The position numbers were made by a program, and so were the translations under genes. Positions 16,939 through 26,253 of a stretch of DNA of 45,067 nt are shown here, in pieces; position 1 is the first letter of the stretch; every line of letters begins with the position of its first letter. The stretch comes from Gemmatimonadota bacterium (lineage in GTDB: Bacteria > Gemmatimonadota > Gemmatimonadetes > Gemmatimonadales > GWC2-71-9). The notes beneath the pieces are model-generated. The model made no database searches. It saw only the letters and a list, made by a program, of their open reading frames with translations, and was not told where the DNA came from. The DNA lies in contig JAOTVV010000025.1 in the NCBI GenBank assembly GCA_029863245.1, positions 1-45,067 on the forward strand, given 5' to 3'.

Positions 16939-18050
16939 TACGCGCTCTTGACGCTTCCCTTGGTATAGAAGGGCAACTTCGCCACTACCGCCTCGACCCG
17001 CTTCCCGCGCACGTCGATCTGGATTGCCGTTCCCGGATCCACCGAGTGGGTCGGGAGGAAGGTGGTTCCGATCCCCATCTGCAGGGACGGACTGAACCCG
17101 CCGCTGCGGACGATGTCCACCTTGCGATCCTTGAGGTACACGTCATACCCGTGCCGCGGAATTGCTCCCTTTCCCTCCATGGTCAAGCCCACCAGTCGGC
17201 GCGTCGGTCCCCCTTTGGCCTTGATCGTCTCGAGCGCCCGTCGCCCGACGAACGGCGCGCCCTTGTCGAGCTTCACGATCCAGCCGAGGCGCGCCTCATA
17301 GGGGTTGACCGTATCGTCGATGTCGTTGCCGTAGAGCGGGTAGCCAACCTCGAGCCGCAACGTGTCACGGGCACCGAGGCCGCACGGGACCGCTCCACCC
17401 CGCCCGACCACCGCCTGCCAGACCGTTTCGGCGTGCTTCGGACGAAAGTAGAGCTCGAACCCATCCTCACCGGTGTACCCGGTGCGGGCGAGGAAGCAAT
17501 CGACCCCCGCAACGTGTCCGACCTCGAAATGGTAATACCGCAGCTGCGACAGACTGACCGCCGTCAGCGACTGGAGGAGCGCCTCGCTCTGCGGCCCCTG
17601 GATTGCCAAAAGGGCCACGTCGTCCGAGATGTTCTTCACCCGAGCGTTTACACCGCTCTTGTGCGCCACGACGTGCTGCCAGTCCTTCTCGGCATTCGCG
17701 GCATTGACGACCATCATGATCCGGTCGTCGAAGCGATACACGATGCAGTCGTCGATGAAGGTCCCGTCATCGTTGAGGAGAGCCGTGTATTGTGCCTGGC
17801 CCTCCTGCAGCGCCGCGATGTCGTTGCAGGTGAGACGGTTCACCCACGCATTGCGATCGGGGCCCGAGAACTCGAACTCGCCCATGTGGGAGACGTCGAA
17901 CACCCCGACGCCGGTCCTCACGGTCTCGTGTTCCTGCGTAATGCTCGCGTACTGAACCGGCATCTCGAACCCGGCGAACGGCACCATCTTGGCGCTCGCG
18001 GCTACGTGCAGGTCGTAAAACGGCGTGCGCTTCAGGGCTCCTGCATTCAT
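16938..18050 (-). CDS. gcvT: Aminomethyltransferase (glycine cleavage T protein)
   Basis: A 370-residue T-protein that moves the aminomethyl group from H-protein lipoate to tetrahydrofolate and releases ammonia. It opens with KRTPFYDLHVAASAKMVPFAGFEMPVQY and includes VGVFDVSHMGEF, FIDDCIVYR, ARTGYTGEDGFELYF, CGLGARDTLRLEVGYPLYGND and a C-terminal GFSPSLQMGIGTTFLP region, in the standard order. The conserved Asp (D in FDVSHMGE) is present. The other glycine cleavage genes (gcvH, gcvP) are not here. The ATG overlaps the argF stop by four bases. Confidence 0.95.
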   Translation of the reverse strand: MNAGALKRTPFYDLHVAASAKMVPFAGFEMPVQYASITQEHETVRTGVGVFDVSHMGEFEFSGPDRNAWVNRLTCNDIAALQEGQAQYTALLNDDGTFIDDCIVYRFDDRIMMVVNAANAEKDWQHVVAHKSGVNARVKNISDDVALLAIQGPQSEALLQSLTAVSLSQLRYYHFEVGHVAGVDCFLARTGYTGEDGFELYFRPKHAETVWQAVVGRGGAVPCGLGARDTLRLEVGYPLYGNDIDDTVNPYEARLGWIVKLDKGAPFVGRRALETIKAKGGPTRRLVGLTMEGKGAIPRHGYDVYLKDRKVDIVRSGGFSPSLQMGIGTTFLPTHSVDPGTAIQIDVRGKRVEAVVAKLPFYTKGSVKSA

Positions 18051-18961
18051 CGTCCGCCCTCCCCGCCCATGAGTTCCACCATGAGTGCCTTCTGCACGTG
18101 AAGTCGGTTTTCCGCCTGATCAAAAGCCCGTGACTGTGGCCCTTCGATCACCGCGTCGCTCACCTCCTCACCCCGATGTGCCGGCAAGCAATGCAGAAAG
18201 ATGGCATCGGGGGATGCGAGCGACATCAGTTGCGCATCCACGTTGTAGCCCTTGAACGCCAGCATGCGGGCATCCACCTCTGCTTCCTGACCCATCGACG
18301 CCCAGACATCGGTGGTCACGACGTGGGCACCGCGCACAGCGTCCTCGGGATCCTCGTAGACGGATACCTTGGCCGTGCGCTTGGCGCGCTCGAACACCTC
18401 ACGGTCGGGCTCGTACCCCTCCGGGCACGCCACCCGAAGCTCGAAGCCCAGCACACCGGCGGCATGGAGCCAGGAGTTGGCCACGTTGTTCCCGTCGCCG
18501 ACCCAGGCCACGACTCTCCCCTGCCAGCCGCCGAACGCCTCTTGCATGGTCATGACGTCTGCCAGGATCTGACAGGGATGCAGGAAATCGGTGAGCCCGT
18601 TGATCACCGGCACCGTCGCGTGTCGGGCCAGCTCCACGACATCGGCGTGCGCGAACGTCCGAATCATGATGCCATCTACGTATCGCGACAGTACCCGGGC
18701 TGTGTCCTTGATGGGCTCGCCCCGACCGATCTGCAGATCGCGGCTCGACAAGAACAGCGCGTGGCCACCGAGCTGATAGGCGCCGACCTCAAACGACACG
18801 CGCGTGCGCGTGCTGCTCTTGGCGAACACCATGGCCAACGTCTTCCCGACGAGCGGCCGCTCACGGTACGACCCAGCCTTCATCCTTCCCGCGAGCTCGA
18901 GCAGGCTGCCGATCCCGTCGGCCGTTAGATCGGGGATTTGGAGGAAGTCACGTTTCGGCAT
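18047..18961 (-). CDS. argF: Ornithine carbamoyltransferase
   Basis: The 304-residue enzyme makes citrulline from ornithine and carbamoyl phosphate. Key motifs are complete: the carbamoyl-phosphate loop SSTRTRVSFE, FLHPCQILADVMT, VGDGNNVANSWL, and the ornithine-binding HCLPAHRGEEV. DVWASMGQE marks the SMG loop, which sets ornithine rather than aspartate specificity. Length matches the family. It starts the argF-gcvT-moaB-regulator series, about 106 bases after hslU. This gap shows no clear terminator, so read-through from the hslU operon is possible. Confidence 0.96.
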   Translation of the reverse strand: MPKRDFLQIPDLTADGIGSLLELAGRMKAGSYRERPLVGKTLAMVFAKSSTRTRVSFEVGAYQLGGHALFLSSRDLQIGRGEPIKDTARVLSRYVDGIMIRTFAHADVVELARHATVPVINGLTDFLHPCQILADVMTMQEAFGGWQGRVVAWVGDGNNVANSWLHAAGVLGFELRVACPEGYEPDREVFERAKRTAKVSVYEDPEDAVRGAHVVTTDVWASMGQEAEVDARMLAFKGYNVDAQLMSLASPDAIFLHCLPAHRGEEVSDAVIEGPQSRAFDQAENRLHVQKALMVELMGGEGGR

Positions 18962-19067
18962 GCTTCACCAGGAAGTGAGTCAAAATGACAGTCGGCAAGA
19001 AGGATTGTAGCGGCCCGTTGGTCGAGTGTAAAGCCAGATCGCGGAAGGAGATGAATCCGGCTTCGCC

Positions 19068-20591
19068 CTACAGGATGTACTTGCGAAGATCCTCGTCTTC
19101 GACGATGCGCATGAGCCGCTCTCGAACGAGACTGGCATCGAAGCCGATCCTCTTGTCGGCCACCTCCGGCAAATCGAACAGCACGTCTTCCAATAGGGTC
19201 GTCATGACCGTGTGCAGCCTGCGCGCCCCGATGTTCTCCGTGCGCTCGTTCATGATCGTCGCGATGCGGGCGATCTCGCGAATGCCGTCGTCGGTGAACT
19301 GGAGGTCTGCGCCCTCGGCCGCGCAGAGCGCCTGGTACTGCTTGATGAGCGAGTTCTCGGGCTCTGTGATGATCCGGACGAAGTCGTCTTCCGTGAGCGG
19401 CGACAGCTCGGCCCGAATTGGGAAGCGGCCCTGCAGCTCCGGAATGAGATCGGAGGGCTTGGCTATGTGGAACGCCCCGGCGGCGATGAAGAGGATGTGG
19501 TCGGTGCGCACGTACCCGTAGCGGGTCTGCACCGTCGAGCCCTCGACGATCGGCAACAAGTCGCGCTGTACGCCCTCTCGCGATACGTCCGGTCCCGTCT
19601 GCGCCCGCTCGCCGGCGATCTTGTCCAACTCGTCGATGAAGATGAGCCCGTGGTTCTCGACCCGATCGAGTGCCTCGTTCACGACATCGTCCATGTCGAC
19701 GAGCTTGCGCAGCTCCTCGTCCACCAGAATGCGCCGTGCCTCCGATACCTTCACGGTGCGCCGCTTGGAGCGCTTGGGAAGCATGTCCTGCAGCATCTCC
19801 GTGAAGTTGATGTCAGCGCCCTCCATACCCGGCTGAAACGGCATGAACTCGAATGTCGGAAAGGCCGACTGCGACACCTCGATCTCCAGCTCGCGATCCT
19901 CGAGCTTCCCCTCCTTCAGCAGCTTCTGGAGCTTCTCGCGGGTCCGCGCACGCCGTTCTTCCGCGTCGCCGGACGTTTCATCGTCCTCCTTGGTCCGCAC
20001 CTCTCCGCCCGCCGAAACGATGAACCGCGTGCCGGGCGTCTCGGCCTCCGAGCCTGGCTCGGAATCGGGCTTCACCTTGAGGATCCTATCCTGGGGCTTC
20101 TTGGCCGGTGCCGGCAGCAGCAGATCGAGCAACCGTTCTTCGGCCCGCTTTTCAGCCGACGGGTAGACATCCTCCTCCCGCTCGCCCCGCACCATGTTGA
20201 TCGAGGCGTCGACCAAGTCCCGGACCATCGACTCCACGTCCCGGCCGACGTAACCGACCTCGGTGAACTTCGAAGCCTCGACCTTGATGAATGGCGCCCC
20301 TGCCAGGCGTGCGAGCCGCCGCGCGATCTCGGTCTTCCCGACCCCGGTGGGGCCGATCATGATGATGTTGTTGGGAAGGATCTCGTCGCGGATGCTCTCG
20401 GGCGCCTGCTGCCGGCGCCACCGGTTGCGGATGGCGATCGCCACTGCGCGCTTCGCGTCCCGCTGCCCGACGATGTACCGATCGAGCTCGGCAACGATCT
20501 GTCGCGGCGGCAGTTCCTCGAGCCACGGTACCGGCTCGGGACCGGTGTCCTGCGCCCGGAGCTTTTCCTCCGTCCGTGGTTCTCCGGTCAC
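19068..20591 (-). CDS. hslU: ATP-dependent protease ATPase subunit HslU
   Basis: The 507-residue AAA+ unfoldase that feeds substrates to HslV. Family features are [16 protein letters not shown] at the N-terminus, Walker [23 protein letters not shown], Walker [12 protein letters not shown], and the C-terminal [24 protein letters not shown] with a terminal KYIL tail that docks into HslV. It is about 50-60 residues longer than E. coli HslU. The extra length is a ~20-residue N-terminal extension and an acidic, Glu/Arg-rich stretch in the I domain (around residues 165-225). The start is GTG, overlapping the hslV stop by four bases (GTGA), which fits equimolar synthesis. Confidence 0.96.
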   Translation of the reverse strand: MTGEPRTEEKLRAQDTGPEPVPWLEELPPRQIVAELDRYIVGQRDAKRAVAIAIRNRWRRQQAPESIRDEILPNNIIMIGPTGVGKTEIARRLARLAGAPFIKVEASKFTEVGYVGRDVESMVRDLVDASINMVRGEREEDVYPSAEKRAEERLLDLLLPAPAKKPQDRILKVKPDSEPGSEAETPGTRFIVSAGGEVRTKEDDETSGDAEERRARTREKLQKLLKEGKLEDRELEIEVSQSAFPTFEFMPFQPGMEGADINFTEMLQDMLPKRSKRRTVKVSEARRILVDEELRKLVDMDDVVNEALDRVENHGLIFIDELDKIAGERAQTGPDVSREGVQRDLLPIVEGSTVQTRYGYVRTDHILFIAAGAFHIAKPSDLIPELQGRFPIRAELSPLTEDDFVRIITEPENSLIKQYQALCAAEGADLQFTDDGIREIARIATIMNERTENIGARRLHTVMTTLLEDVLFDLPEVADKRIGFDASLVRERLMRIVEDEDLRKYIL

Positions 20592-21157
20592 GAGTGGCCG
20601 GCCTTCTCGTCGTCGAGCGTGACGATCGAGATGTTGCGGTTAGTGAAGACACAGATATCTGCGGCAATCTCGAGGCTGCGCTGGACCACGTCACGGGCAG
20701 ACAAACCCGGCGTGTCAACCAGCGCCCTCGCCGCGGCGAGCGCGTAGTTGCCACCGCTGCCAATCGCAAGCATTCCGTCATCCGGCTCGATCAGTTCGCC
20801 GCTGCCGCTGATCACGTAACCGTGCTGCCGGTTGGCGACGGCCAGGAGCGCCTCGAGCCGCCGCAGCACACGGTCGCTGCGCCAGTCTTTGGCCAGCTCG
20901 ACGGCCGCGCGAGACAGATTGCCGGGAAACCGCTCGAGTTTCTCCTCGAACTTCTCGAACAGGGTGAACGCGTCGGCTGCCGCCCCGGCAAAACCGGCCA
21001 CCACCTTGCCGCCGCTCAGCGTGCGTACCTTGGTGGCGTTCGCCTTCATCACCGTGTCCCCCACGGTAACCTGGCCATCGCCGCCCATGGCGACCCCGCC
21101 GTCCTTGCGAACGCACAGGATGGTGGTCGCGTGGAGTCGTGTCCTTCGGTCTGTCAT
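20588..21157 (-). CDS. hslV: ATP-dependent protease peptidase subunit HslV
   Basis: A 189-residue Ntn-hydrolase. The N-terminal [10 protein letters not shown] is a short propeptide; the mature enzyme would begin at Thr11 ([11 protein letters not shown]), the catalytic nucleophile. [14 protein letters not shown]-like [15 protein letters not shown], and [14 protein letters not shown] are family blocks. The ATG at 21157 is preceded by GGAAGGA. Many HslV proteins have only Met before Thr, so this 10-residue leader is somewhat long but not unusual outside Proteobacteria. It is translationally coupled to hslU. About 100 bases separate it from xerC. Confidence 0.95.
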   Translation of the reverse strand: MTDRRTRLHATTILCVRKDGGVAMGGDGQVTVGDTVMKANATKVRTLSGGKVVAGFAGAAADAFTLFEKFEEKLERFPGNLSRAAVELAKDWRSDRVLRRLEALLAVANRQHGYVISGSGELIEPDDGMLAIGSGGNYALAAARALVDTPGLSARDVVQRSLEIAADICVFTNRNISIVTLDDEKAGHS

Positions 21158-21258
21158 GGTCCTTCCGTTCGACGGACGCACAGGTCCGTCCTGCATGGGC
21201 CCCACCGCCCGTGTGGCTGGAGGCCGTTGTCCCGCTCCCAGCGGAGCCGTCCTCGTCG

Positions 21259-22209
21259 TCACGCCCGAGGATGGGCCTGCTGGTACACCTTCTTGAGCCG
21301 AGCGACACTGGTATGAGTATATACCTGCGTCGTGCTCAGTGAGGCATGGCCGAGCAGTTCCTGCACCGCCCGAAGATCGGCGCCGGCATCCAGCAGATGT
21401 GTGGCAAATGAGTGGCGCAGGGTGTGCACCTTGAATCCCACGCTCTGGTCGAGACCGTCCAGGAATCGCTTGACGATTCGTTGGATGCCGCGCGCCGACA
21501 GGCGCCTTCGGCGCCGCGACAAAATGAGGGCGCGCGCGTCGCCTCGCGCGGTACGACCGCCGGCCAGCAGGACCTCTCGCTCGGCCAGATACCGCTGCAG
21601 GGCGCGCGCCGCGTGGCCGCCAAACGGGACGATACGTTCCTTGCGTCCCTTGCCCCGAAGCTTGACCTGCTCGGAGATCACGTCCACGTCCGCCACGTTG
21701 AGCCCGGCCAACTCTGCGAGCCGCATCCCGGTCGCGTAGAACAGCTCCAAGATCACGAGGTCGCGCGTCGCCATGAATTCCCCACGCTCCGCGAGCGATT
21801 CGGCGTAGGCGAACATCATGTCCACCTGTGCCCGATCCAGTACCGCCGGCAGCCGCCGATCGGTCTTCGGAATCCGCACACCCTTGGCGGGATTGTCGTC
21901 CACTCCAAATCGGTTGCCGAGAAAGCGGTAAAAGGTCCGGATCACCGAGACTGCCCGACCAATCGAACGCTTCGACAGCCCACGGCGGTCGAGCTCGCCC
22001 ATGAACGACCGGAGTGTCAGCCGATCCAGCGACTGCCACGACCACGACGCGCCGCCGTGGTACTCGTCGCAGAACGCCTGGAAGGCCACGAGGTCGCGGC
22101 GGTACGCGCGGACCGTGTGGGGTGAGTCGTTGCGTTCCTGTGCAAGGAAGACGATGAACTCGGAGATCTCTTCCCGCAGGGGAGCGTCGCCGGATCCCTG
22201 CGCGGACAT
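21259..22209 (-). CDS. xerC: Tyrosine recombinase XerC
   Basis: The 316-residue site-specific recombinase resolves chromosome dimers at dif with XerD. It has the SAM-like core-binding domain (about residues 10-105) and the catalytic domain with R (ATGMRLAEL), K ([11 protein letters not shown]), H-x-x-R ([15 protein letters not shown]), H ([14 protein letters not shown]) and the C-terminal nucleophile Tyr in that last block. The ATG overlaps the trmFO stop by one base (TGATG). Position in a topA-trmFO-xerC-hslVU series supports housekeeping XerC/CodV rather than a mobile integrase. Confidence 0.94.
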   Translation of the reverse strand: MSAQGSGDAPLREEISEFIVFLAQERNDSPHTVRAYRRDLVAFQAFCDEYHGGASWSWQSLDRLTLRSFMGELDRRGLSKRSIGRAVSVIRTFYRFLGNRFGVDDNPAKGVRIPKTDRRLPAVLDRAQVDMMFAYAESLAERGEFMATRDLVILELFYATGMRLAELAGLNVADVDVISEQVKLRGKGRKERIVPFGGHAARALQRYLAEREVLLAGGRTARGDARALILSRRRRRLSARGIQRIVKRFLDGLDQSVGFKVHTLRHSFATHLLDAGADLRAVQELLGHASLSTTQVYTHTSVARLKKVYQQAHPRA

Positions 22210-23522
22210 CAGACGGTGACCTCGACGATGTCGTGGACGAACCTCTGCATCGCGGCGAGTGCCCGTTCCGCGAGCGCCTCACGCTTGCGGCGTTTGTCCC
22301 GTATGGTCTGCCCGAGCGGTGGGAGCAGTCCGAAGTTCGCATTCATCGGCTGGAATCGGCGGGGATCGGCGTGGTGCACGTAATCCATGAGCGCGCCCAG
22401 CATCGTCTCGCGGGGGGGAATCACAGGCTGCTCGCCGCGCAGCAGCCGGGCCAGGTTGATCCCAGCCAGGAGCCCGGTCCCCAGCGACTCCGTGTACCCC
22501 TCGACGCCCACCAATTGCCCCGCAAACAGCGTCTGGGGGTCGTCGGGAAGCGCCAGGTGCGCCGTGAGTGCCGCTGGCGAGTTGAGATACGTGTTGCGGT
22601 GGATGCTCCCGAAGCGATAGAACTCCGCCGCCTCGAGTCCCGGGAGAGACCGAAATACCCGCTTCTGGTCCGGAATCCTGATCCGGGTCTGGAACCCTAC
22701 CAGATTCCACATCTGGCCTGCACGATCCTCACGCCGCAGCTGAACCACGGCGTAGGGTTCGCGTCCGGTGCTCGGATCCGGCAGTCCCACGGGCTTGAGT
22801 GGGCCAAATCGCAGCGTCTCGCGTCCGCGGCGCGCCATCTCCTCCACCGGCAGGCAGCCCTCGAAGTAGGGCGCATCGTCGAACGCATGCCCCACGTGCT
22901 GATCGGCCCCGAGGAGCGCCTCGACGAAGGCCCCATACTGCTCCGGGGTGAGGGGCACGTTGAGGAAGTCGTCACCGTCGCCCTTCCCGTACCGGGAGGC
23001 GCGAAAGAGCCGATCGTAATCGAGCGACTCGTCGCTCACGATGGGCGCGATGGCATCGTAGAAGGCGAGTCCATCCATCCCCAGCCTGTCCCGGATGGCG
23101 TGGGCCAGCGCATCGGACGTCAGCGGGCCGGTGGCGATGATCGCCGAAGACGGAACGGTACGGATCTCTTCCCGTCGAACCAGGATGTTCGGGTGTGCCT
23201 CGACGCGGGCCGTGACCTCACCACTGAACACCTCTCGGTCCACGGTGAGTGCCGTCCCACCGGGAATGCGGGCGCCGTCCGCCACGGGCAGCAGGAGCGA
23301 GCCCAGGAGGCGGAGCTCCGCCTTGAGGAGCCCGTGGGCGTTGGTGTGATCGAGGGACTTGAACGTGTTGCTGCAGACGATCTCGGCGAGCCGGTCAGTC
23401 TGGTGGGCCGGCGTCTTCCGCTCGGGGCGCATCTCGTGAAGCGTGACGCGAATCCCCCGCTCGGCGAGCGCCCAGGCGGCCTCGCACCCGGCGAGTCCAC
23501 CACCGACGACGGTCGCCTTCAC
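22209..23522 (-). CDS. trmFO: FADH2/folate-dependent tRNA (uracil-54) methyltransferase TrmFO
   Basis: The 437-residue flavoprotein makes ribothymidine 54 in tRNA using methylenetetrahydrofolate. It has the N-terminal FAD dinucleotide fold [21 protein letters not shown], the signature [11 protein letters not shown] with the conserved Cys, [28 protein letters not shown] near the C-terminus, and [14 protein letters not shown]. The start is GTG at 23522, overlapping the topA stop by four bases (GTGA). The frame is open further upstream, but that lies wholly inside topA and would precede the FAD motif with unrelated residues. Length matches the family. Confidence 0.96.
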   Translation of the reverse strand: MKATVVGGGLAGCEAAWALAERGIRVTLHEMRPERKTPAHQTDRLAEIVCSNTFKSLDHTNAHGLLKAELRLLGSLLLPVADGARIPGGTALTVDREVFSGEVTARVEAHPNILVRREEIRTVPSSAIIATGPLTSDALAHAIRDRLGMDGLAFYDAIAPIVSDESLDYDRLFRASRYGKGDGDDFLNVPLTPEQYGAFVEALLGADQHVGHAFDDAPYFEGCLPVEEMARRGRETLRFGPLKPVGLPDPSTGREPYAVVQLRREDRAGQMWNLVGFQTRIRIPDQKRVFRSLPGLEAAEFYRFGSIHRNTYLNSPAALTAHLALPDDPQTLFAGQLVGVEGYTESLGTGLLAGINLARLLRGEQPVIPPRETMLGALMDYVHHADPRRFQPMNANFGLLPPLGQTIRDKRRKREALAERALAAMQRFVHDIVEVTV

Positions 23523-25885
23523 TCCGCTGTCGACTCGGCCGTCGCGCCCTCGACCTCGAACTCGTCCTCGCACTTGAGGCACCGGCGGTACTCCCCCCGC
23601 GCCTTGGAAACCCGTCGCTCCGCCCCGAGGTTGCCGCATGACGGACAGACGTCCGGAACCGGACGGTGCCACGTCGAGAAATCACACTCGGGGTACCGCG
23701 AGCACCCGAAGAACGACCGACCGCGTCGGGTCCGTCGCTCGATGAGATCGCCCGTGCCGCACTTCGTGCACGTGACCCCAAGTGGGATCGGCCGGGTATG
23801 CTTGCACTTGGGGTACTGCGTACAGGCCAGGAACTCGCCGTATCGACCCGTCTTGACCACCATCGGTGCGCCGCACTCGGCGCACACCTCGTCGGTCGGT
23901 TTGTCGGGGACCTTGTCGCGCTTGAGCGGCTTGGTGTACCGGCACTCCGGATACTTCGTGCACGCGATGAAGGGCCCGAACCGGCCGCTCTTCAGCGTGA
24001 GCTTCCCGCCACACTCCGGACAGGGCTCCTTCTCGAGATCCTCCACGCCGTGCGCTTCGCGAATGAGCGCCGTGGTATCGATCGACTCGAGCGCCTTGGC
24101 AAACGGACCGTAGAAATTCTCGAGCACCTTCTGCCACGACAGCGCGCCCTCTTCGATCTTGTCGAGCTCGGTCTCCATCTCAGACGTGAATTCGACGTTG
24201 AAGATATCCGGGAACTGACCCACCATCACGCGCGCCACGGTCTCCCCCAGCTCGGTCGTATGGAACCGGCGTCGGTCCACCAGCACGTACCCGCGCTCGC
24301 GCAGCGTCGAGATGATCGCGGCGTAGGTACTCGGCCGCCCGATCCCGTCGCCCTCCAGTTCCTTCACGAGGCTCGCCTCGCTGAACCGGGGCGGCGGCTC
24401 CGTGAAGTGCTGGCTGGGAGTGATGGCGTGGACTTTGGCCTCGTCTCCCTTCTTCAGCGACGGTACGGGCGAGAGGTCTTCGAACGTCTGTTCCTCCCCC
24501 TCCTCCTTCGTGTCCGTATACAGGACGTGGAACCCGTCGAAGATCAACACCGAGCCAGTCGCCCGAAACAGATAAGTGCCGAGCTCGAAGTCGATGGCCG
24601 ACGTGTCGTAGACGGCAGGCATCATCTGCGAGGCGACGAAGCGCAGCCAGATGAGTTGATATAGTCTGTGCTGGTCCGCCGAGAGGAACGCCTTCAGGTC
24701 GGCGGGCTTTCGCAAGACGTCCGTTGGCCGGATGGCCTCGTGCGCTTCCTGTGCCCGAGCCGCCTTCTTGCTGGAGTAGTGGTTGGGCTTGGCCGGCAGG
24801 TAGCGATCGGCATACGCGCCGGCAATGAAGTCCCGCACCGCGGCAATGGCCACGTCGGCCACGCGCGGCGAGTCGGTGCGCATGTAGGTGATGAGCCCCA
24901 CGGCGCCTTCCTTGCCGAGCTCCACGCCCTCGTACAGATCCTGGGCTGCGCGCATGGTGCGCTTGGCGGAGAAGCCAAGCCGCTTCGCGGCCTCCTGCTG
25001 CAACGTACTGGTGATGAAGGGGGGACCGGGACGCTTCTTCCGCTGTTTGCGCTCGACCTGCGAGACGACGAACGGCTGTCCCCGCACCGCGTCGACGACC
25101 GCGCGTGCCTCCTTCTCGGTCTGAAGCGCCGGCTTCTTGCCACGGATCTTGTGGAGCTTGGCGGTGAACCGCTTCTTCTTCGCCTCGAGATCCGCCTCGA
25201 TGGACCAGTACTCTTGCGGCTTGAAGTCCCGGATCGCCTGCTCCCGCTCAACGATGAGTCTCAGCGCCACCGTCTGGACGCGGCCCGCCGAGAGTCCCCG
25301 CTTGACCGACTTCCACAAAAGGGGGCTCGCCTTGTAGCCCACGAGTCGGTCCAGGATGCGTCGCGCCTGCTGGGCATCCACCTTCCGTTGATCGATCTGC
25401 TCGGGATGCTGGATCGCCTCGCGGATCGCAGCTTTGGTGATCTCGTGAAACCGCACCCGTTGGATGTTCGCCCCGTCGTTCAACTGATCGGCCACGTGCC
25501 ACGCAATGGCCTCACCCTCACGATCGGGGTCGGTGGCCAGCAGCACGGCGTCGGCGTCCTTTGCCGCCCGCATGATGGCCGCGAGTTGCTTGCCCTTGCC
25601 GCGAATCGTCACGTACTTGGGCCGGAAACCCTTGTCGACGTCCACGCCGAGCTCGCGCTGCGGCAGGTCGCGAATGTGCCCAACCGTCGCCTTCACCGAG
25701 AAGCCGGGATCGAGATACTTGGTAATGGTGCGCGCCTTCGCTGGCGACTCGACAACGACGAGCGTGCTCGACTTGCCGGACGCCGGGCGCGAGGATGATG
25801 GCTTCTTCCGGCTCTTCGCGGTCGACGTCGGAGACGCCCGCTTTGCCGTCTTCTGGCTTTTTCGTTTCTTTGTGGTCCTCGCCAT
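23519..25885 (-). CDS. topA: DNA topoisomerase I
   Basis: The 788-residue type IA topoisomerase relaxes negative supercoils. A Lys/Ser-rich extension (~residues 1-40) precedes the Toprim domain (LVVVESPAKARTITKYL through ATDPDREGEAIAWH). The catalytic Tyr lies in GLITYMRTDSPRVA. The C-terminus has three full zinc-finger repeats of the topo-C4 type (CPECGGKL...CTKYPEC, CAECGAPM...CTQYPKC, CTKCGTGD...CSRYPEC) and a last CPSCGNLG...CLKCEDEF module. The basic N-terminal tail is unusual compared with E. coli and may aid DNA binding. It is the first gene of topA-trmFO-xerC-hslV-hslU. Confidence 0.97.
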   Translation of the reverse strand: MARTTKKRKSQKTAKRASPTSTAKSRKKPSSSRPASGKSSTLVVVESPAKARTITKYLDPGFSVKATVGHIRDLPQRELGVDVDKGFRPKYVTIRGKGKQLAAIMRAAKDADAVLLATDPDREGEAIAWHVADQLNDGANIQRVRFHEITKAAIREAIQHPEQIDQRKVDAQQARRILDRLVGYKASPLLWKSVKRGLSAGRVQTVALRLIVEREQAIRDFKPQEYWSIEADLEAKKKRFTAKLHKIRGKKPALQTEKEARAVVDAVRGQPFVVSQVERKQRKKRPGPPFITSTLQQEAAKRLGFSAKRTMRAAQDLYEGVELGKEGAVGLITYMRTDSPRVADVAIAAVRDFIAGAYADRYLPAKPNHYSSKKAARAQEAHEAIRPTDVLRKPADLKAFLSADQHRLYQLIWLRFVASQMMPAVYDTSAIDFELGTYLFRATGSVLIFDGFHVLYTDTKEEGEEQTFEDLSPVPSLKKGDEAKVHAITPSQHFTEPPPRFSEASLVKELEGDGIGRPSTYAAIISTLRERGYVLVDRRRFHTTELGETVARVMVGQFPDIFNVEFTSEMETELDKIEEGALSWQKVLENFYGPFAKALESIDTTALIREAHGVEDLEKEPCPECGGKLTLKSGRFGPFIACTKYPECRYTKPLKRDKVPDKPTDEVCAECGAPMVVKTGRYGEFLACTQYPKCKHTRPIPLGVTCTKCGTGDLIERRTRRGRSFFGCSRYPECDFSTWHRPVPDVCPSCGNLGAERRVSKARGEYRRCLKCEDEFEVEGATAESTAE

Positions 25886-25945
25886 ACACTCAGTCTCTGG
25901 TCCCGGCAGATCCGGCCGGATGATGCTTTCCGCGGCTCAACATCG

Positions 25946-26098
25946 CTTCAAAACACCTCTGTCCCATGCCTCACGCAAGGCACAGAGGCTCGCAGGGCCC
26001 AGGCGGCAGGTCCCGACCGCCTAGGCCACTCCGTGTAACGCGACGCTGAACAATCGCTTACGCGAACGCTCGACCGCCAGACCTCTGGCCGCGCGCGG
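25946..26098 (-). ncRNA. Candidate structured small RNA upstream of topA
   Basis: On the minus strand a promoter-like TTGCGC (26128-26133) and TAACTA (26105-26110), 17 bases apart, precede about 150 bases of highly structured sequence. This includes a ~9-bp hairpin (CCTAGGCGG with CCGCCTGGG, one wobble pair, near 26004-26031) and a 7-bp stem (arms 25956-25962 and 25982-25988) with an inner GCCT/AGGC pairing, followed by TGTTTTG. That last element looks like an intrinsic terminator. The 5' GGCCAGAGG can also pair with CCTCTGTGCC, which would give one long rod. I cannot assign an Rfam family; 6S-like is only a guess from shape and size. Confidence 0.35.
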
Positions 26099-26172
26099 GG
26101 CGCATAGTTACTGCCCCGCTGCGAATCGCGCAAGCGGACGCGACCGTGCTTGGCCACACCCACACAAACACT

Positions 26173-26198
26173 CGAGCCCGGCTCGGGAGCCGGGCTCG
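26173..26198 (-). terminator. Terminator hairpin of the pilMNOPQ operon
   Basis: A perfect 11-bp GC-rich stem (arms 26173-26183 and 26188-26198, four-base loop) lies about 55 bases after the pilQ stop on the minus strand. It is followed by AGTGTTTGTGT. It is strong in structure, with only a modest T-rich tail. Confidence 0.7.
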
Positions 26199-26253
26199 GA
26201 AGAAATCACTCAGTGTCGGACGCGTTGGGCGTCCGGTAGGTCACCCGAGGTCG

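Larger units (their letters stand above)
25886..26253. other. Intergenic region between pilQ and topA
   Basis: This 368-base stretch has no supported protein gene; a 71-codon minus-strand frame has no family resemblance. It holds the pilQ terminator (26173-26198), a promoter-like pair (26105-26133), and two strong minus-strand hairpins ending in a T-rich tail (down to about 25950). The best reading is a small RNA gene, described separately, plus the topA promoter region. Confidence 0.45.

Noticed and set aside
21259..22209. xerC as a phage or integron integrase
   Set aside because: It is embedded between trmFO and hslV in a conserved housekeeping order, with no attachment sites, cargo or direct repeats nearby.
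25948..26163. 71-codon minus-strand frame upstream of topA
   Set aside because: It spans predicted promoter and terminator hairpins and is Arg/Ser-rich without domain features; a structured RNA explains the tract better.
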